Shown: positions 48,791-58,664, counted from the stretch's first letter. The stretch is DNA of 64,000 nt from G963677915 sp963677915 (GCA_963677915.2 CAXXGE010000035.1:1-64000); one strand, 5' to 3'. Numbers and translations are program-made. Notes: a model not told the origin generated them from the sequence alone.

Positions 48791-51700
48791 CTACCTTTCT
48801 AATTCGTCTTCGATCAGTTTGACGCTGACTTGTGTCGATACGCCTTTTTCCTGCATCGTGATGCCGTATAGCGCGTGTGCAGCTGCCATCGTGCCTTGCT
48901 TATGGGTAATGATGATGAACTGGGTATTCCCTGCCAGCTTCAGAAGATACTTGGCAAACCTCTCTACGTTGGCATCATCCAGTGCCGCATCGATCTCGTC
49001 AAGCACACAGAACGGCGACGGTTTCAGACTCTGTATGGCAAAGAGCAGTGCAATGGCAGTAAAGGCCCTTTCGCCACCAGACAGAAGCATCATGTTCTGC
49101 AGCTTTTTTCCAGGCGGCTGTGCGATGATCTGCACGCCGGATTCCAGCACATTGTCTGTGTCCGTCAGTTCCAGCATGGCTTTCCCGCCGCCAAAGAGTT
49201 CCTTGAACATGAATCCGAACTCCCTGTTGATTTCCCTGAAACGCTCTCTGAACTGTTCCTGCATGCTGACATCAAGGTCCCCGATGATCTGCATCAGCTT
49301 CTCTTCTGCTTTTACCACATCGTCCCTTTGTGTTGTCAGGAAATCATAGCGTTCGCTGACCTGTTTGTAATCCTCGATGGCATTGACATTGACATCCCCC
49401 AGCTCCTTGATTTCGCTTTTCAGCGTGCTTATCTTCTGTTTCACCGCCGATAGGGTACCAAGGGATTCATCCAGGTATTTGTGGGCCTGGTTGTATGTCA
49501 TCTCATACTCGTTCCACATATAATCCAGAAGGTTCTCCTTCTGTACATCCAGCTTGACCTTCTGGTTTTCCAGCCTGGAAAGGTCCTTCTCCAGCTGGCT
49601 GATCCTGGCCGACTCCTCTTCCCTTTGCTCATAGAGGGACTCCTGGATCTTCTGTTTTTGCTGCCGCGCGCTGATGCTTTCACTCTGCTTTGTTTCAAGT
49701 GATTCAATCTTCCCGGTCAAATCGGAAATCTCCTGCGTAATCTCCTCGATCCTCTTTTCCTTTTCTTCGTAACTGGATTCGCCGTCGGTCAGCTCACGCT
49801 TCAAGGTTGCCATTTCATCGGCAATGCCGTTGGCTTCTTCCTTCATTCTGTCAATAAGGGCTTCAGCATGACGTTTCTTTTCATTTGAAGCCGAAGAACG
49901 GACCCTAAGCCCTGTCAGCTCTTCAAGCAGCTGTTCCTTTTCTTCCTTCAGCTCGAGCAGCTTAAGGCTTATTTCTTCGATTCGTTTTTCAGACGATTCT
50001 TTATTGTGGTCGTAGTGGTTCAGCTTGCCTTTCGTCTCATCCAGTTCACTTTGATGGCCTACAAGCGCTGAATCGATCAACGCCAGCTCTTCTTCCTGGT
50101 CTGTTTTCTCGCCCTGCAGTTTGACAAGATTGGCTGCAAGCTGTTCCAGCCTCATGGATTCCTTGTGGAAATCCTCTTTCTTAATCTGCAGCTCTTCTGC
50201 GACGGATTTCATTTCAGCTGAGAGTTGAGCCAGCTCATTCTTGCTTGCAGCAAGCTTTTGTTCCAGACTGCCGATTTCCCGGGCCAGTTCAGAAGCCTTC
50301 GCGAGATGCTCCTCAAGCTCCCTCTTACGTGAGAGGAACTGGTTCCTGTCATTCTTGTAGGCACCGCCTGTCATTGCACCGCCAGGATTGATGACATCAC
50401 CGTCCAGCGTTACAATTCTGACGCCGAACTGTTCTTTGCTGGCGATCGCCATACCGTTGTCCAGATTGTCCGCTATGACGATGTTCCCAAGCAGATGGGA
50501 CATGATGGCTTCATAGCGGCTTTCCGTTTCAACCAGCTCGTTGGCATAACCGATAAATCCTTTATAGCCGGCATCCACACGTTTCCTGGGTGTCCTTCCT
50601 TTTATAGTTGTAAGAGGCAGGAACGTCGCCCTTCCGAATCTGTTCTTTTTCAGATATCCTATCAGTTCCTTGGCCGTGGTTTCATTGTCGGTGATAATGT
50701 TCTGATGGGCACTTCCAAGGGCTGTTTCAATTGCCTTCTCATACTGTTTGTCTGTTCTTATGACGTCAGCGACAACGCCGTGGATGCCTTCGCTTAGACT
50801 GCCTTCCTTCTTGCGAAGCAGCATGACCTGCTTGATACTGTATTGATAGCCTTCATACTCCTCTTCGACCGTTGCGATCGCTGATGCCTTGGACTCTTCG
50901 CTGTGCTTCCTGTAATTGCAGTCCTTGATCTTTTCCTCGAATTCACCGATTAGAAGCGTTAATTCACCTGTCTTTTCCTTTGCCTTGCTTTCCTTTTCTC
51001 CAAGGGCATCCAGGGATGCTTTCTTCTGCTCAAGCGCAGCAGCAAGACGTTCGACTGTATCCTTTTCTTCATCCATCTGCTGGTTCAATCTGGTCACCTG
51101 CCGCACGATTGCTTCCTTGCGGGATGATTTATGTTCGAGGTCAGCTTCCAGACGGTTGATCCGGCTTTTATCGTTGGACATGCTGTTCAATTGTTCAATC
51201 ATATCAGATTGAAGCGTATTCATTGCGCACTCAAGATCAGACATGGTTGTATTGACCGCTTCCAGCTTACCGTTACCGAGAGTCAAAGCCTCGCTGTCCT
51301 TCAAGGCCTCTTCCGCAAGACTTGCCAGTTGACCTTCCAGCGCTTCCAGTTCGGCTGAAGCACTCTCTTTCTTATCCTTGATTGTCTTGATGCGGTCAAG
51401 GGCACGCATATGATTGGACGACAAATGGGCCATCTGCTCTTTGACAAGGGCGATAGCCGATTCCTTGCGTTCCTTTTCGCTTTTAAGATCCGAAATCACG
51501 ACTCTGGAACTTTCTATCGCGGTTTCCATCGTCTCAAGCTCTTTGTTCAGTTCGAGATGCTTCCTTTTGTTTTCCTCATGACTTTCAGAAGCTTCTTTGA
51601 TATGGCCTTCGACATGCTTCTCTTTGTGCTCTATCTGTTCTATCTGTTCGGTAATCCTCTGGGTCTCCTGGACAAAAATGTTCAGTTCGAATTTTTTCAG

Positions 51701-52363
51701 CGATTCCTTTTTCTCCAGATATTGTTTGGCTGTCGCAGACTGTTCCTTAAGGATTTCCTTCTGCCCCTCAAGCTCAACAATAATGTCATTGATGCGAAGC
51801 AGGTTCTGCCTTTCCTTGTCCAGGCTCTTTTCAGCCGATGTCTTACGGTTCTTGAATTTGACAATGCCTGCCGCTTCGTCGAAAAGCGCCCGTCTGTCGT
51901 CAGGTTTCGTGGAAAGGATCTTGTCGATCTGTCCCTGTCCGATAATGGAATAGCCTTCTTTACCGACACCGGTATCCATAAACAGCTCATGGACGTCACG
52001 CAGTCTGCAGCTCGTACCGTTGATAAAATACTCACCCTCGCCGGAACGATAGACCCTTCTTGATACCGTCACTTCCGAGTATTCGATAGGCATTTTCATG
52101 TCCTGGTTGTCAATTGTCAGGTCAACCTGGCAGTAACCATGCGGTTTCCTTGTTTCAGTGCCGGAAAAGATCACATCCTCCATCTTGCTGCCCCTGAGCT
52201 GCTTGGCGCTTTGCTCGCCGAGCACCCATCTCACGGCGTCTGCGACATTGCTTTTGCCACTGCCGTTGGGTCCCACAATGGCTGTCATGCCTTCTTCAAA
52301 TTTAAAAGCCATTTTACTGGCAAAGGATTTGAATCCGATCAGTTCTATACTCTTTAAATACAT
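48791..52363 (-). CDS. smc: Chromosome segregation protein SMC
   Basis: ABC-type ATPase that organises chromosomes with ScpAB. The 1190 aa contain the N-terminal Walker A block AIVGPNGSGKSNVADAVRWVLGEQ, two long coiled-coil stretches (about 170-500 and 670-1020), the hinge domain between them (GIHGVVADVIRTDKQYEKAIETALGSA), and the C-terminal ABC signature LLSGGERAFTAIALLFA plus Walker B CVLDEIDAALDDANVERF. It follows rnc by 8 nt and precedes ftsY by 4 nt, the usual rnc-smc-ftsY order. Confidence 0.97.
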   Translation of the reverse strand: MYLKSIELIGFKSFASKMAFKFEEGMTAIVGPNGSGKSNVADAVRWVLGEQSAKQLRGSKMEDVIFSGTETRKPHGYCQVDLTIDNQDMKMPIEYSEVTVSRRVYRSGEGEYFINGTSCRLRDVHELFMDTGVGKEGYSIIGQGQIDKILSTKPDDRRALFDEAAGIVKFKNRKTSAEKSLDKERQNLLRINDIIVELEGQKEILKEQSATAKQYLEKKESLKKFELNIFVQETQRITEQIEQIEHKEKHVEGHIKEASESHEENKRKHLELNKELETMETAIESSRVVISDLKSEKERKESAIALVKEQMAHLSSNHMRALDRIKTIKDKKESASAELEALEGQLASLAEEALKDSEALTLGNGKLEAVNTTMSDLECAMNTLQSDMIEQLNSMSNDKSRINRLEADLEHKSSRKEAIVRQVTRLNQQMDEEKDTVERLAAALEQKKASLDALGEKESKAKEKTGELTLLIGEFEEKIKDCNYRKHSEESKASAIATVEEEYEGYQYSIKQVMLLRKKEGSLSEGIHGVVADVIRTDKQYEKAIETALGSAHQNIITDNETTAKELIGYLKKNRFGRATFLPLTTIKGRTPRKRVDAGYKGFIGYANELVETESRYEAIMSHLLGNIVIADNLDNGMAIASKEQFGVRIVTLDGDVINPGGAMTGGAYKNDRNQFLSRKRELEEHLAKASELAREIGSLEQKLAASKNELAQLSAEMKSVAEELQIKKEDFHKESMRLEQLAANLVKLQGEKTDQEEELALIDSALVGHQSELDETKGKLNHYDHNKESSEKRIEEISLKLLELKEEKEQLLEELTGLRVRSSASNEKKRHAEALIDRMKEEANGIADEMATLKRELTDGESSYEEKEKRIEEITQEISDLTGKIESLETKQSESISARQQKQKIQESLYEQREEESARISQLEKDLSRLENQKVKLDVQKENLLDYMWNEYEMTYNQAHKYLDESLGTLSAVKQKISTLKSEIKELGDVNVNAIEDYKQVSERYDFLTTQRDDVVKAEEKLMQIIGDLDVSMQEQFRERFREINREFGFMFKELFGGGKAMLELTDTDNVLESGVQIIAQPPGKKLQNMMLLSGGERAFTAIALLFAIQSLKPSPFCVLDEIDAALDDANVERFAKYLLKLAGNTQFIIITHKQGTMAAAHALYGITMQEKGVSTQVSVKLIEDELER

Positions 52364-52371
52364 GTGCTCCC

Positions 52372-53055
52372 CTATTCCAGATTGTCAATCGCATTCAAGG
52401 CAGCTTCCTGTTCAGCCGCTTTCTTGCTGCGTCCTACACCCTGACCAATCGTTACCCCCTCATGTCTCACATCGACTTCAAAGAATTTCGCATGGTCAGG
52501 GCCTTTTTCTGCTGTAACAATGTACTCCACAGACTTGTCGCTGCCCCTTTGTATGATCTCCTGCAAATGGGTTTTGCTGTCGACAAACAGTTTCCTGCCG
52601 TCGAGATTGACAAGGAGCTTGCCAACAACGAATTCCCGGGCCGCCTTGAACCCGCCGTCGATATAGACAGCGCCAATCAGCGCCTCCATGGCATCCGACA
52701 GGACCGATGCCCTTCTCCTGCCGCCTGACGCGTCCTCGCCTTTCCCGAGCAAAAGGTAATCGCCCAGTCCGATCCCTTTGGCGAATGAAGCAAGCGTTGG
52801 CTCGCAGACGATACTTGCTCTGAGTTTTGTCAGTTCACCTTCCAGCATTTCATCATATTTGTTGTACAAAAACTCAGACGTGATAATTTCTAGCACAGCA
52901 TCGCCCAGGAATTCAAGCCGCTCGTTGTTTTCCAGCTTTGACATCTTGTGTTCGTTGGCATAGGAGCTGTGTGTCAGCGCCTGTCCCAGCAAAGACATGT
53001 CGCGGAATTCGTAACCGATGATCTGCAAAAAATCATTTCTAGAATTTTCCTCCAA
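52372..53055 (-). CDS. rnc: Ribonuclease III
   Basis: Cuts double-stranded RNA, for example in rRNA precursors and mRNA leaders. The 227 aa show the catalytic signature NNERLEFLGDAVLEII and the second acidic cluster ALIGAVYIDGGF, and a C-terminal double-stranded-RNA-binding domain ending ATGVGRSKKAAEQEAALNAI-like (GQGVGRSKKAAEQEA). No ATG fits; the TTG at 53055 with AAAGGAGG upstream is the best start. The ribosome site lies inside the region covered by the acpP terminator tail. Confidence 0.95.
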   Translation of the reverse strand: MEENSRNDFLQIIGYEFRDMSLLGQALTHSSYANEHKMSKLENNERLEFLGDAVLEIITSEFLYNKYDEMLEGELTKLRASIVCEPTLASFAKGIGLGDYLLLGKGEDASGGRRRASVLSDAMEALIGAVYIDGGFKAAREFVVGKLLVNLDGRKLFVDSKTHLQEIIQRGSDKSVEYIVTAEKGPDHAKFFEVDVRHEGVTIGQGVGRSKKAAEQEAALNAIDNLE

Positions 53056-53071
53056 TTGATGTCCTCCTTTC

Positions 53072-53097
53072 AAAAAAATCGCCGGTGGGCCGGCGAT
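53072..53097 (-). terminator. Terminator between acpP and rnc
   Basis: An 8-bp perfect stem ATCGCCGG / CCGGCGAT (53078-53085 with 53090-53097), 4-nt loop, followed by seven T on the minus strand. It starts at the acpP stop codon, and the rnc ribosome site follows about 10 nt later. Confidence 0.92.
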
Positions 53098-53361
53098 TCA
53101 ATCATCCTTGTCATCCAAATCTTCCAGGTACTCAATTAACAGTTTCTCTGCGTCACCGATTGTCTCCACGTTTTCAGAAATATCTTCATCAATCTCGACA
53201 TCGAAAGCATCTTCGATAGCCATGAGGATCTGCGCCAAGTCGAGGGAATCGATGCCAAGGTCGTCGACAAAGGTCATACCCTCCTTCAAATCCTCGGCAG
53301 CATAAGGTGTAAAGTCAGCTATAATTGACAGCAGTTTCTGTACAGCGACTCGATCATTCAT
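53098..53361 (-). CDS. acpP: Acyl carrier protein
   Basis: Carries growing acyl chains on phosphopantetheine during fatty acid synthesis. The 87-aa acidic protein has the modification site DLGIDSLDLAQILMAIED, with Ser in DSLD. It lies 18 nt after plsX and immediately before a strong terminator, so it is expected to be made at much higher level than rnc. Confidence 0.97.
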   Translation of the reverse strand: MNDRVAVQKLLSIIADFTPYAAEDLKEGMTFVDDLGIDSLDLAQILMAIEDAFDVEIDEDISENVETIGDAEKLLIEYLEDLDDKDD

Positions 53362-53379
53362 AGTATTACCCCTTTCAGA

Positions 53380-54381
53380 TCATTCCAGAATTTTGACTTT
53401 TATCTTTTCGTTGACTTTCTTATCAGAAAACTTCTTGCATTGAAGCACTGCATTCTTGATTGCCTTGGCATTGGAGCTTCCATGGCTTTTCACGACCAGC
53501 CCTTCCAGACCCAGCAGAGGCGCCCCGCCATATTCGGTGTAATCGAACTTCTTCATCATGTTCTTGAAGGAACCTTTTATCAGCAGTCCACCGATTTTGG
53601 ATATTGGCGTCGACATGATGGCATCCTTGATCATCCCGATCAATGTCGTAGCCAGTCCCTCCGTATATTTAAGGATGACATTGCCGACAAATCCGTCACA
53701 TACGACCACATGGCAGTCATTGTTTGGAATTTCCCTCGCCTCGATATTGCCGATGAAATTGATGTGGTCGTCTTTTTCCAGCAGCGGGTAAGTATCCTTC
53801 ACAAGAGCGTTGCCTTTCCCCTTTTCCTCGCCGATATTGACCAGTCCTACTCTTGGCTTTTCAACGCCAAGAAGGCTTTCATAGTATATGGATCCCATCT
53901 GGGCGAACTGCAGGAGGAACTGCGGCTTGCTGTCCACATTCGCACCACAGTCGATAAGGAGTGATACACCCTTCTTCCCCGGAATCACTGTCCCAAGAGC
54001 CGGCCTTGCGATGCCCTTGATCCTGCCCAGTATGAGTGTACCTCCAGCCAGTATGGCGCCTGTCGATCCAGCCGAGATGATTGCCTCGGCCTTTCCCTCC
54101 TTCACGAGGGTAAACGCCTTGACAAGCGATGAGTCCTTTTTGCGCCTGATCGCCGTAACAGGCGTTTCATGGTTGGTAATGATCTGTGTCGTCGGTACGA
54201 TTTCGACCCTAGATGCGTCATAGTCGAACTTTTTCAGTTCATTCTTGATCCTTCGCTTGTCCCCCACCAGCATAAGGGAGATATTCTTGTCTATTTCAAG
54301 CGCCTGGATACAGCCATCTACTATGGCTTCTGGCGCGTGGTCTCCACCCATGGCGTCAACCGCTATTTTTGTAAGCTTCAT
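53380..54381 (-). CDS. plsX: Phosphate acyltransferase PlsX
   Basis: Makes acyl phosphate from acyl-ACP, the substrate for PlsY. The 333 aa match the family: KIAVDAMGGDHAPEAIVDGC at the start, SAGSTGAILAGGTLILGRIKG, LIDCGANVDSKP, GFVGNVILKYTEG and GGAPLLGLEGLVVKSHGSSNAKAI. It starts with ATG at 54381 after AGAGG. Promoter TTGAAT-N17-TATGAT lies upstream; no FapR-type operator was recognised. Confidence 0.97.
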   Translation of the reverse strand: MKLTKIAVDAMGGDHAPEAIVDGCIQALEIDKNISLMLVGDKRRIKNELKKFDYDASRVEIVPTTQIITNHETPVTAIRRKKDSSLVKAFTLVKEGKAEAIISAGSTGAILAGGTLILGRIKGIARPALGTVIPGKKGVSLLIDCGANVDSKPQFLLQFAQMGSIYYESLLGVEKPRVGLVNIGEEKGKGNALVKDTYPLLEKDDHINFIGNIEAREIPNNDCHVVVCDGFVGNVILKYTEGLATTLIGMIKDAIMSTPISKIGGLLIKGSFKNMMKKFDYTEYGGAPLLGLEGLVVKSHGSSNAKAIKNAVLQCKKFSDKKVNEKIKVKILE

Positions 54382-54426
54382 AATGCTACCTCTTTGTCTA
54401 TATGATATATTCAATACTTGGTTTTT

Positions 54427-54455
54427 ATCATATCATAGACGGTATTCTGATTCAA
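54427..54455 (-). promoter_or_regulatory. Promoter of plsX-acpP
   Basis: TTGAAT (54450-54455) and TATGAT (54427-54432) on the minus strand with a 17-nt spacer, located between the xylB terminator and plsX. Confidence 0.7.
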
Positions 54456-54464
54456 TATTAACCA

Positions 54465-54523
54465 TAACAAAAGGGTTTGACCTGACAGCAGCGACTCGTC
54501 GATGCTGAATTGCCAAACCCCTT
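54465..54523 (-). terminator. Terminator of the xyl operon
   Basis: An outer stem AAGGGTTTG / CAAACCCCTT (54471-54479 with 54514-54523, one bulged base) encloses an inner hairpin built from CAGCA/TGCTG and CGA/TCG. On the minus strand it is followed by TTGTTATGG, a weak T tract. It lies 37 nt after the xylB stop. Confidence 0.7.
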
Positions 54524-54559
54524 GGTTGAAAAGATATGGGTGAAATTATTGTTGCTTCA

Positions 54560-56056
54560 TTAAATTGCAGCTGCTCCGTTTTCCTTGAACCATCCGGCCA
54601 AGGAACCGTAAAGCGCCTGGTAGCCAGGGTAGCTTTTCTTGTACATATCCACATTCTCAATTATAGGATCGATATGGTTGACGATGCGAATCATTGCGTC
54701 GCAACCTTCCTCCACAGAAGTGAAGTGGCCTGCTGCGGTTGCCGCAAGAATAGCTGCTCCAAGAGCACCGCCTTGGTTCGTGTTTATTTCCTGTATGGTG
54801 CTGCCGAATATGTCAGCCAGGATCTGCTTCCACAGGGCGCTTTTCGCACCGCCTCCGATGACTCTTATTTCATGAGCGGGTACTCCAAGGTCCTTGAGGA
54901 TTTCAAGTGAATCATTGAGTCCATAGGATACTCCTTCCAAAACCGCACGGGTCATATGACCTCTGGAAGTGTTCATCGTCATGCCGATGAAAGCGCCTTT
55001 TGCATCTGGATCGGCGTAGGGTGTTCTCTCGCCCATCAGATATGGCAGAAAATACAGACCGCCAGAGCCTGCAGGCACCTCTGCCGCCTCCTCCAGAAGC
55101 TTATCGAAGCCGACACCTGCATTCACCGATTCCACCCACCACTTCAGGCAGTTGGCAGCAGAAAGCATAACACCCATGGAATGATATTTGCCGTTGGCGT
55201 GGCAAAATGCGTGCAGTCTGTTTTCTTCCTTGTCGACAGCGTAATTTTCATGGGCCGCAAATACAACACCAGAGGTCCCAAGGGTTACTGAAACGATCCC
55301 CTCACGAACCGTACCTGTTCCAACAGCGCCTGCCGCTTGGTCGCCGGCACCTGCTGCCACAACAATTTCTCCGCTCAGGCCGAGTTCTTCGAGCGCTTCA
55401 CCCGATACATTGCCGCAGCTTTCATAGGATTCATGCAGTTTTGGCAGCATGGATGATTCAATGCCCAGATAGTCAAGCATCTCTACCGACCACTTGCGTT
55501 TCTCGACATCAAGCAGCAGCATACCAGAAGCATCGGAAACATCAGTCGAGTAATTGCCTGTCAGCTTGAAGCTGATATAATCCTTTGGCAGCATGATATG
55601 TTTGATTTTTGCGAATATTTCAGGCCTATTCTTTTTGACCCACAGGATCTTCGGTGCCGTGAAGCCCGTCAGCGCTTTGTTTCCTGTCAGCTCTGTCAGC
55701 TTTTCCTGTCCGAAGAATCCGGTTATGTCGTTACATTCTGCTTCGGTCCTGTTGTCACACCAAAGGATGGATGGAAGAAGAACGTCATTGTTCTCATCAA
55801 GTGCCACAAGGCCGTGCATCTGGCCGCTGAAGCTTATACCTCCGATGCTGTCCTTGGGTAGATTGTATTTCTCCATCAGCTCATGTACCGCAGCGACAGT
55901 TCCCTTCCACCAGTCATGGGGGTCTTGCTCAGCCCACTTGTCTTGAGGGAAGTATACTGGATATTCCTGCGACGCATCACCAATGATATTGTTCTTGTCG
56001 TCGATTGCGAGCACCTTTACAGATGAAGTGCCCAGGTCGATGCCCAGATAATGCAT
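54560..56056 (-). CDS. xylB: Xylulokinase
   Basis: FGGY-family kinase that phosphorylates D-xylulose, feeding the pentose phosphate pathway. The 498 aa show the N-terminal phosphate loop YLGIDLGTSSVKVLAIDD, the substrate segment ISFSGQMHGLVALD, the catalytic Asp region AGAGDQAAGAVGTG and the FGGY signature 2 ending with IRVIGGGAKSALWKQILADIFG. It lies 11 nt after the ROK regulator gene, and the start has GGAG upstream. Confidence 0.96.
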   Translation of the reverse strand: MHYLGIDLGTSSVKVLAIDDKNNIIGDASQEYPVYFPQDKWAEQDPHDWWKGTVAAVHELMEKYNLPKDSIGGISFSGQMHGLVALDENNDVLLPSILWCDNRTEAECNDITGFFGQEKLTELTGNKALTGFTAPKILWVKKNRPEIFAKIKHIMLPKDYISFKLTGNYSTDVSDASGMLLLDVEKRKWSVEMLDYLGIESSMLPKLHESYESCGNVSGEALEELGLSGEIVVAAGAGDQAAGAVGTGTVREGIVSVTLGTSGVVFAAHENYAVDKEENRLHAFCHANGKYHSMGVMLSAANCLKWWVESVNAGVGFDKLLEEAAEVPAGSGGLYFLPYLMGERTPYADPDAKGAFIGMTMNTSRGHMTRAVLEGVSYGLNDSLEILKDLGVPAHEIRVIGGGAKSALWKQILADIFGSTIQEINTNQGGALGAAILAATAAGHFTSVEEGCDAMIRIVNHIDPIIENVDMYKKSYPGYQALYGSLAGWFKENGAAAI

Positions 56057-56067
56057 ATTTTGCTCCT

Positions 56068-57258
56068 CTATATAGTATTGCCTGTATAGTTGAAAATTGT
56101 CTCAAGGGGCAGCAAAGCTGCGCCTACTAGCGGACCGTCACCTTTTAGGGAAGAGAAGGATATCCGGGTTCCTTCATAAGCCATAAAGGAACTCTTCATC
56201 CTGCCTGTGCTTCCTGCATATGCCAGGAGTTCCTTTTCATATGCGCCCAGCTCACCGCCGATAATGACGCACTCCGGATTAAGGCCCAATATGATGTTTT
56301 CAATTCCTATAAAGAGATGAACCATGTATTTTTCTATGGCTTCATCAATATGGGGAATCTCTTCACCAAGAGCCGAAAAGACTTCTTCAAAGGAGGACAT
56401 GGATAAACCGGTCGCTTCCTTGACATAACGCAGCATGGCTTTCTTGGATGCATAAAGCTCCCAACACCCCGTCCTTCCGCAGTTACATGTGAGAGCTTCG
56501 TTGGAAACCCGCATATGACCGAACTCACCTGCTTTTTTATGATGGCTTTTGTAGATGCGGCCGTTGATCATGATACCCGTACCGATACCTTCAGTTACGG
56601 ATATGTAGACAACGTTGTCATTTCCTTTGGCATAACCGGCAACGATTTCTGCAAATGCACCTACATTGGCTTCGTTCTCGATAAAGACCGGCCACCCAAG
56701 CTCTTTTTCAAAGCTGTCGAAAGCAAAATCCCTTATGCCGATATTAGGCGCATTCTCAAGTACTTTGTTTTCCTCGTCCACAAGTCCAGGAAGTGCAATC
56801 CCTACACCAAGCACCTTGTCACTCTGTATGTTGTGCTTTTCTGTCAATTCCACGATTCTGTCCCGCACCGAAGAAAGCAATCCTTTGAAGCTGTCGGAAA
56901 CGGTATCTGAAACAGCATAATGAAATGAAATTCTATCTATCACTTCGGCATCGAGGTTCAACAGGGCAATCTTGATTTTCTCGGGCGTAATCTCCACCCC
57001 GAATGAGAAACGGGCTTCAGGTACGAACTTGAGCACAAGCGGCTTTCGTCCTCCTGTCGATTCAGCAGTACCTGCCGGCTCAATGATTCCCTCTTCCATC
57101 AGACTATTGACATTGGTAGTCACAGTAGGAAGACTGATACCCAGCAGCTTGGCAATCTCAAGCTTGGTCGTTTCCCCTTTATCTTTAATGGTGTTGATTA
57201 CATTCACCCTGTTGATTTCCTTGATTTGTTCCTGTGTCAAGCCGATAGGCAGTGCCAT
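56068..57258 (-). CDS. ROK-family transcriptional regulator, probable XylR
   Basis: 396 aa: an N-terminal winged helix (INRVNVINTIKDKGETTKLEIAKLLGISLPTVTTNVNSLMEEG) followed by a ROK sugar-binding domain with the nucleotide-like GVGIALPGLVDEE, EAFGHM-like AGEFGHMRVS and the zinc motif CNCGRTGCWELYAS. Between xylA and xylB, it is expected to repress them in the absence of xylose, as XylR does in Bacillus, which would predict binding near the xylA promoter. It is 54 nt after xylA. Confidence 0.88.
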   Translation of the reverse strand: MALPIGLTQEQIKEINRVNVINTIKDKGETTKLEIAKLLGISLPTVTTNVNSLMEEGIIEPAGTAESTGGRKPLVLKFVPEARFSFGVEITPEKIKIALLNLDAEVIDRISFHYAVSDTVSDSFKGLLSSVRDRIVELTEKHNIQSDKVLGVGIALPGLVDEENKVLENAPNIGIRDFAFDSFEKELGWPVFIENEANVGAFAEIVAGYAKGNDNVVYISVTEGIGTGIMINGRIYKSHHKKAGEFGHMRVSNEALTCNCGRTGCWELYASKKAMLRYVKEATGLSMSSFEEVFSALGEEIPHIDEAIEKYMVHLFIGIENIILGLNPECVIIGGELGAYEKELLAYAGSTGRMKSSFMAYEGTRISFSSLKGDGPLVGAALLPLETIFNYTGNTI

Positions 57259-57312
57259 AGTACCATCCCTTTCTAATGCTGCATGCGGAATGCAACACTG
57301 TTGATGACTCTA

Positions 57313-58629
57313 TTATGCCTGATAGATATACCTGTTGACAATGTCCTCTAGCATTTCCTGGCGGCCAGAAACGTTTTTGATTTGATCATGTTCGTTGGCA
57401 TAGGCAGCAAGCTTCTCGAAATCCGTTGTGCCTTCAACAATCTCTTTGCCGATACCTGTTGTATAGGAGCTGTATCTTTTTGCAACGAAGTCTTCAAGAA
57501 CGCCGTCGACAAGAAGTTTTTCAGCTACAAGCAAGCCTTTTGCAAAAGTATCCATACCTACAATATAACTAATGAAGATATCATCTGGCTCGAAGGATCC
57601 CCTTCTGACCTTGGCGTCGAAGTTGAGGCCGCCCGGTGCGATACCGCCGTTTTTGAGAACTTCATACATGCACATGGTGGCATCGTAGATATTTGTCGGG
57701 AACTGGTCCGTATCCCAACCCAGAAGCATGTCGCCCTGATTGGCATCGATGCTGCCGAGAACGCCGTTGATTCTGGACATCAGAAGCTCATGCTGGAAAG
57801 TGTGGCCTGCCAGTGTTGCGTGGTTGGCTTCGATGTTCATTTTGAAATCATCGATAAGATCATATTTTCTGAGGAAACCGAGTACTGTCATAGTATCGAA
57901 ATCGTATTGGTGTTTTGTAGGCTCCTTGGGTTTTGGCTCGATAAGGAACTGGCCGTCGAAACCGATTTTTCTAGCATAGTCCTTAGCCATACGAAGGAAT
58001 CGTGCCAGGTTGTCGTTTTCCAGGGCAACATCTGTGTTCAGCAGCGTTTCGTATCCTTCACGTCCGCCCCAGAAAACATAGTTCTCACCGCCTAAACGCT
58101 TGGTGATTTCAAGAGCTTTTTTGACTTGAGCCGCTGCAAATGCAAAAACATCTGCATTCGGTGAAGTGGACGCACCGTGCATGAATCTCGGATGGCTGAA
58201 AGCATTGGTTGTGCCCCAGAGGCACTTGATGCCTGTCTCTTTCATCTTTTCTTCGATGCGGTCGACGATGATATCAAGATTAGCTTCTTTTTCTGCCAGG
58301 GAATTTCCTTCCGGAGCGATATCAAGGTCATGGAAGCAGAAGAGCTCGATACCAAGCTTTTGCATCAATTCGAAAGCTGCGTCCACACGTGCTTTGGCAA
58401 GTTCCATGCCTTCAAGTGCATTGTAGGGACGTTCCATAGTTGCATTACCGAATGGATCGTTGCCTCCACCAGTCATCGTGTGCCAGTAGCTCATTGCAAA
58501 ACGAAGATGATCCTTCATCGGTTTTCCAGCGACTACCTTGTCTGCGTCATAGTATTTGAAAGCCAGCGGATTCGTTGATTCGCTTCCTTCAAAATTAATT
58601 TTGCCAATGTTTTCGAAATACTCTTTCAT
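57313..58629 (-). CDS. xylA: Xylose isomerase
   Basis: Converts D-xylose to D-xylulose. The 438 aa match the class II (long) enzymes: FCFHDLDIAPEG with the catalytic His-Asp pair, YVFWGGREGYETLLNTD, FLIEPKPKEPTKHQYD, NIEANHATLAGHTFQHEL and GSIDANQGDMLLGWDTDQFP with the metal-binding Glu, His and Asp residues. The ATG at 58629 follows GGAGG; the longer frame reads upstream through the promoter. The first gene of xylA-ROK-xylB. No xylose transporter gene is seen. Confidence 0.97.
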   Translation of the reverse strand: MKEYFENIGKINFEGSESTNPLAFKYYDADKVVAGKPMKDHLRFAMSYWHTMTGGGNDPFGNATMERPYNALEGMELAKARVDAAFELMQKLGIELFCFHDLDIAPEGNSLAEKEANLDIIVDRIEEKMKETGIKCLWGTTNAFSHPRFMHGASTSPNADVFAFAAAQVKKALEITKRLGGENYVFWGGREGYETLLNTDVALENDNLARFLRMAKDYARKIGFDGQFLIEPKPKEPTKHQYDFDTMTVLGFLRKYDLIDDFKMNIEANHATLAGHTFQHELLMSRINGVLGSIDANQGDMLLGWDTDQFPTNIYDATMCMYEVLKNGGIAPGGLNFDAKVRRGSFEPDDIFISYIVGMDTFAKGLLVAEKLLVDGVLEDFVAKRYSSYTTGIGKEIVEGTTDFEKLAAYANEHDQIKNVSGRQEMLEDIVNRYIYQA

Positions 58630-58664
58630 TTGTAAAACCTCCACGTTTTTTCTTTTGAAAGTCG

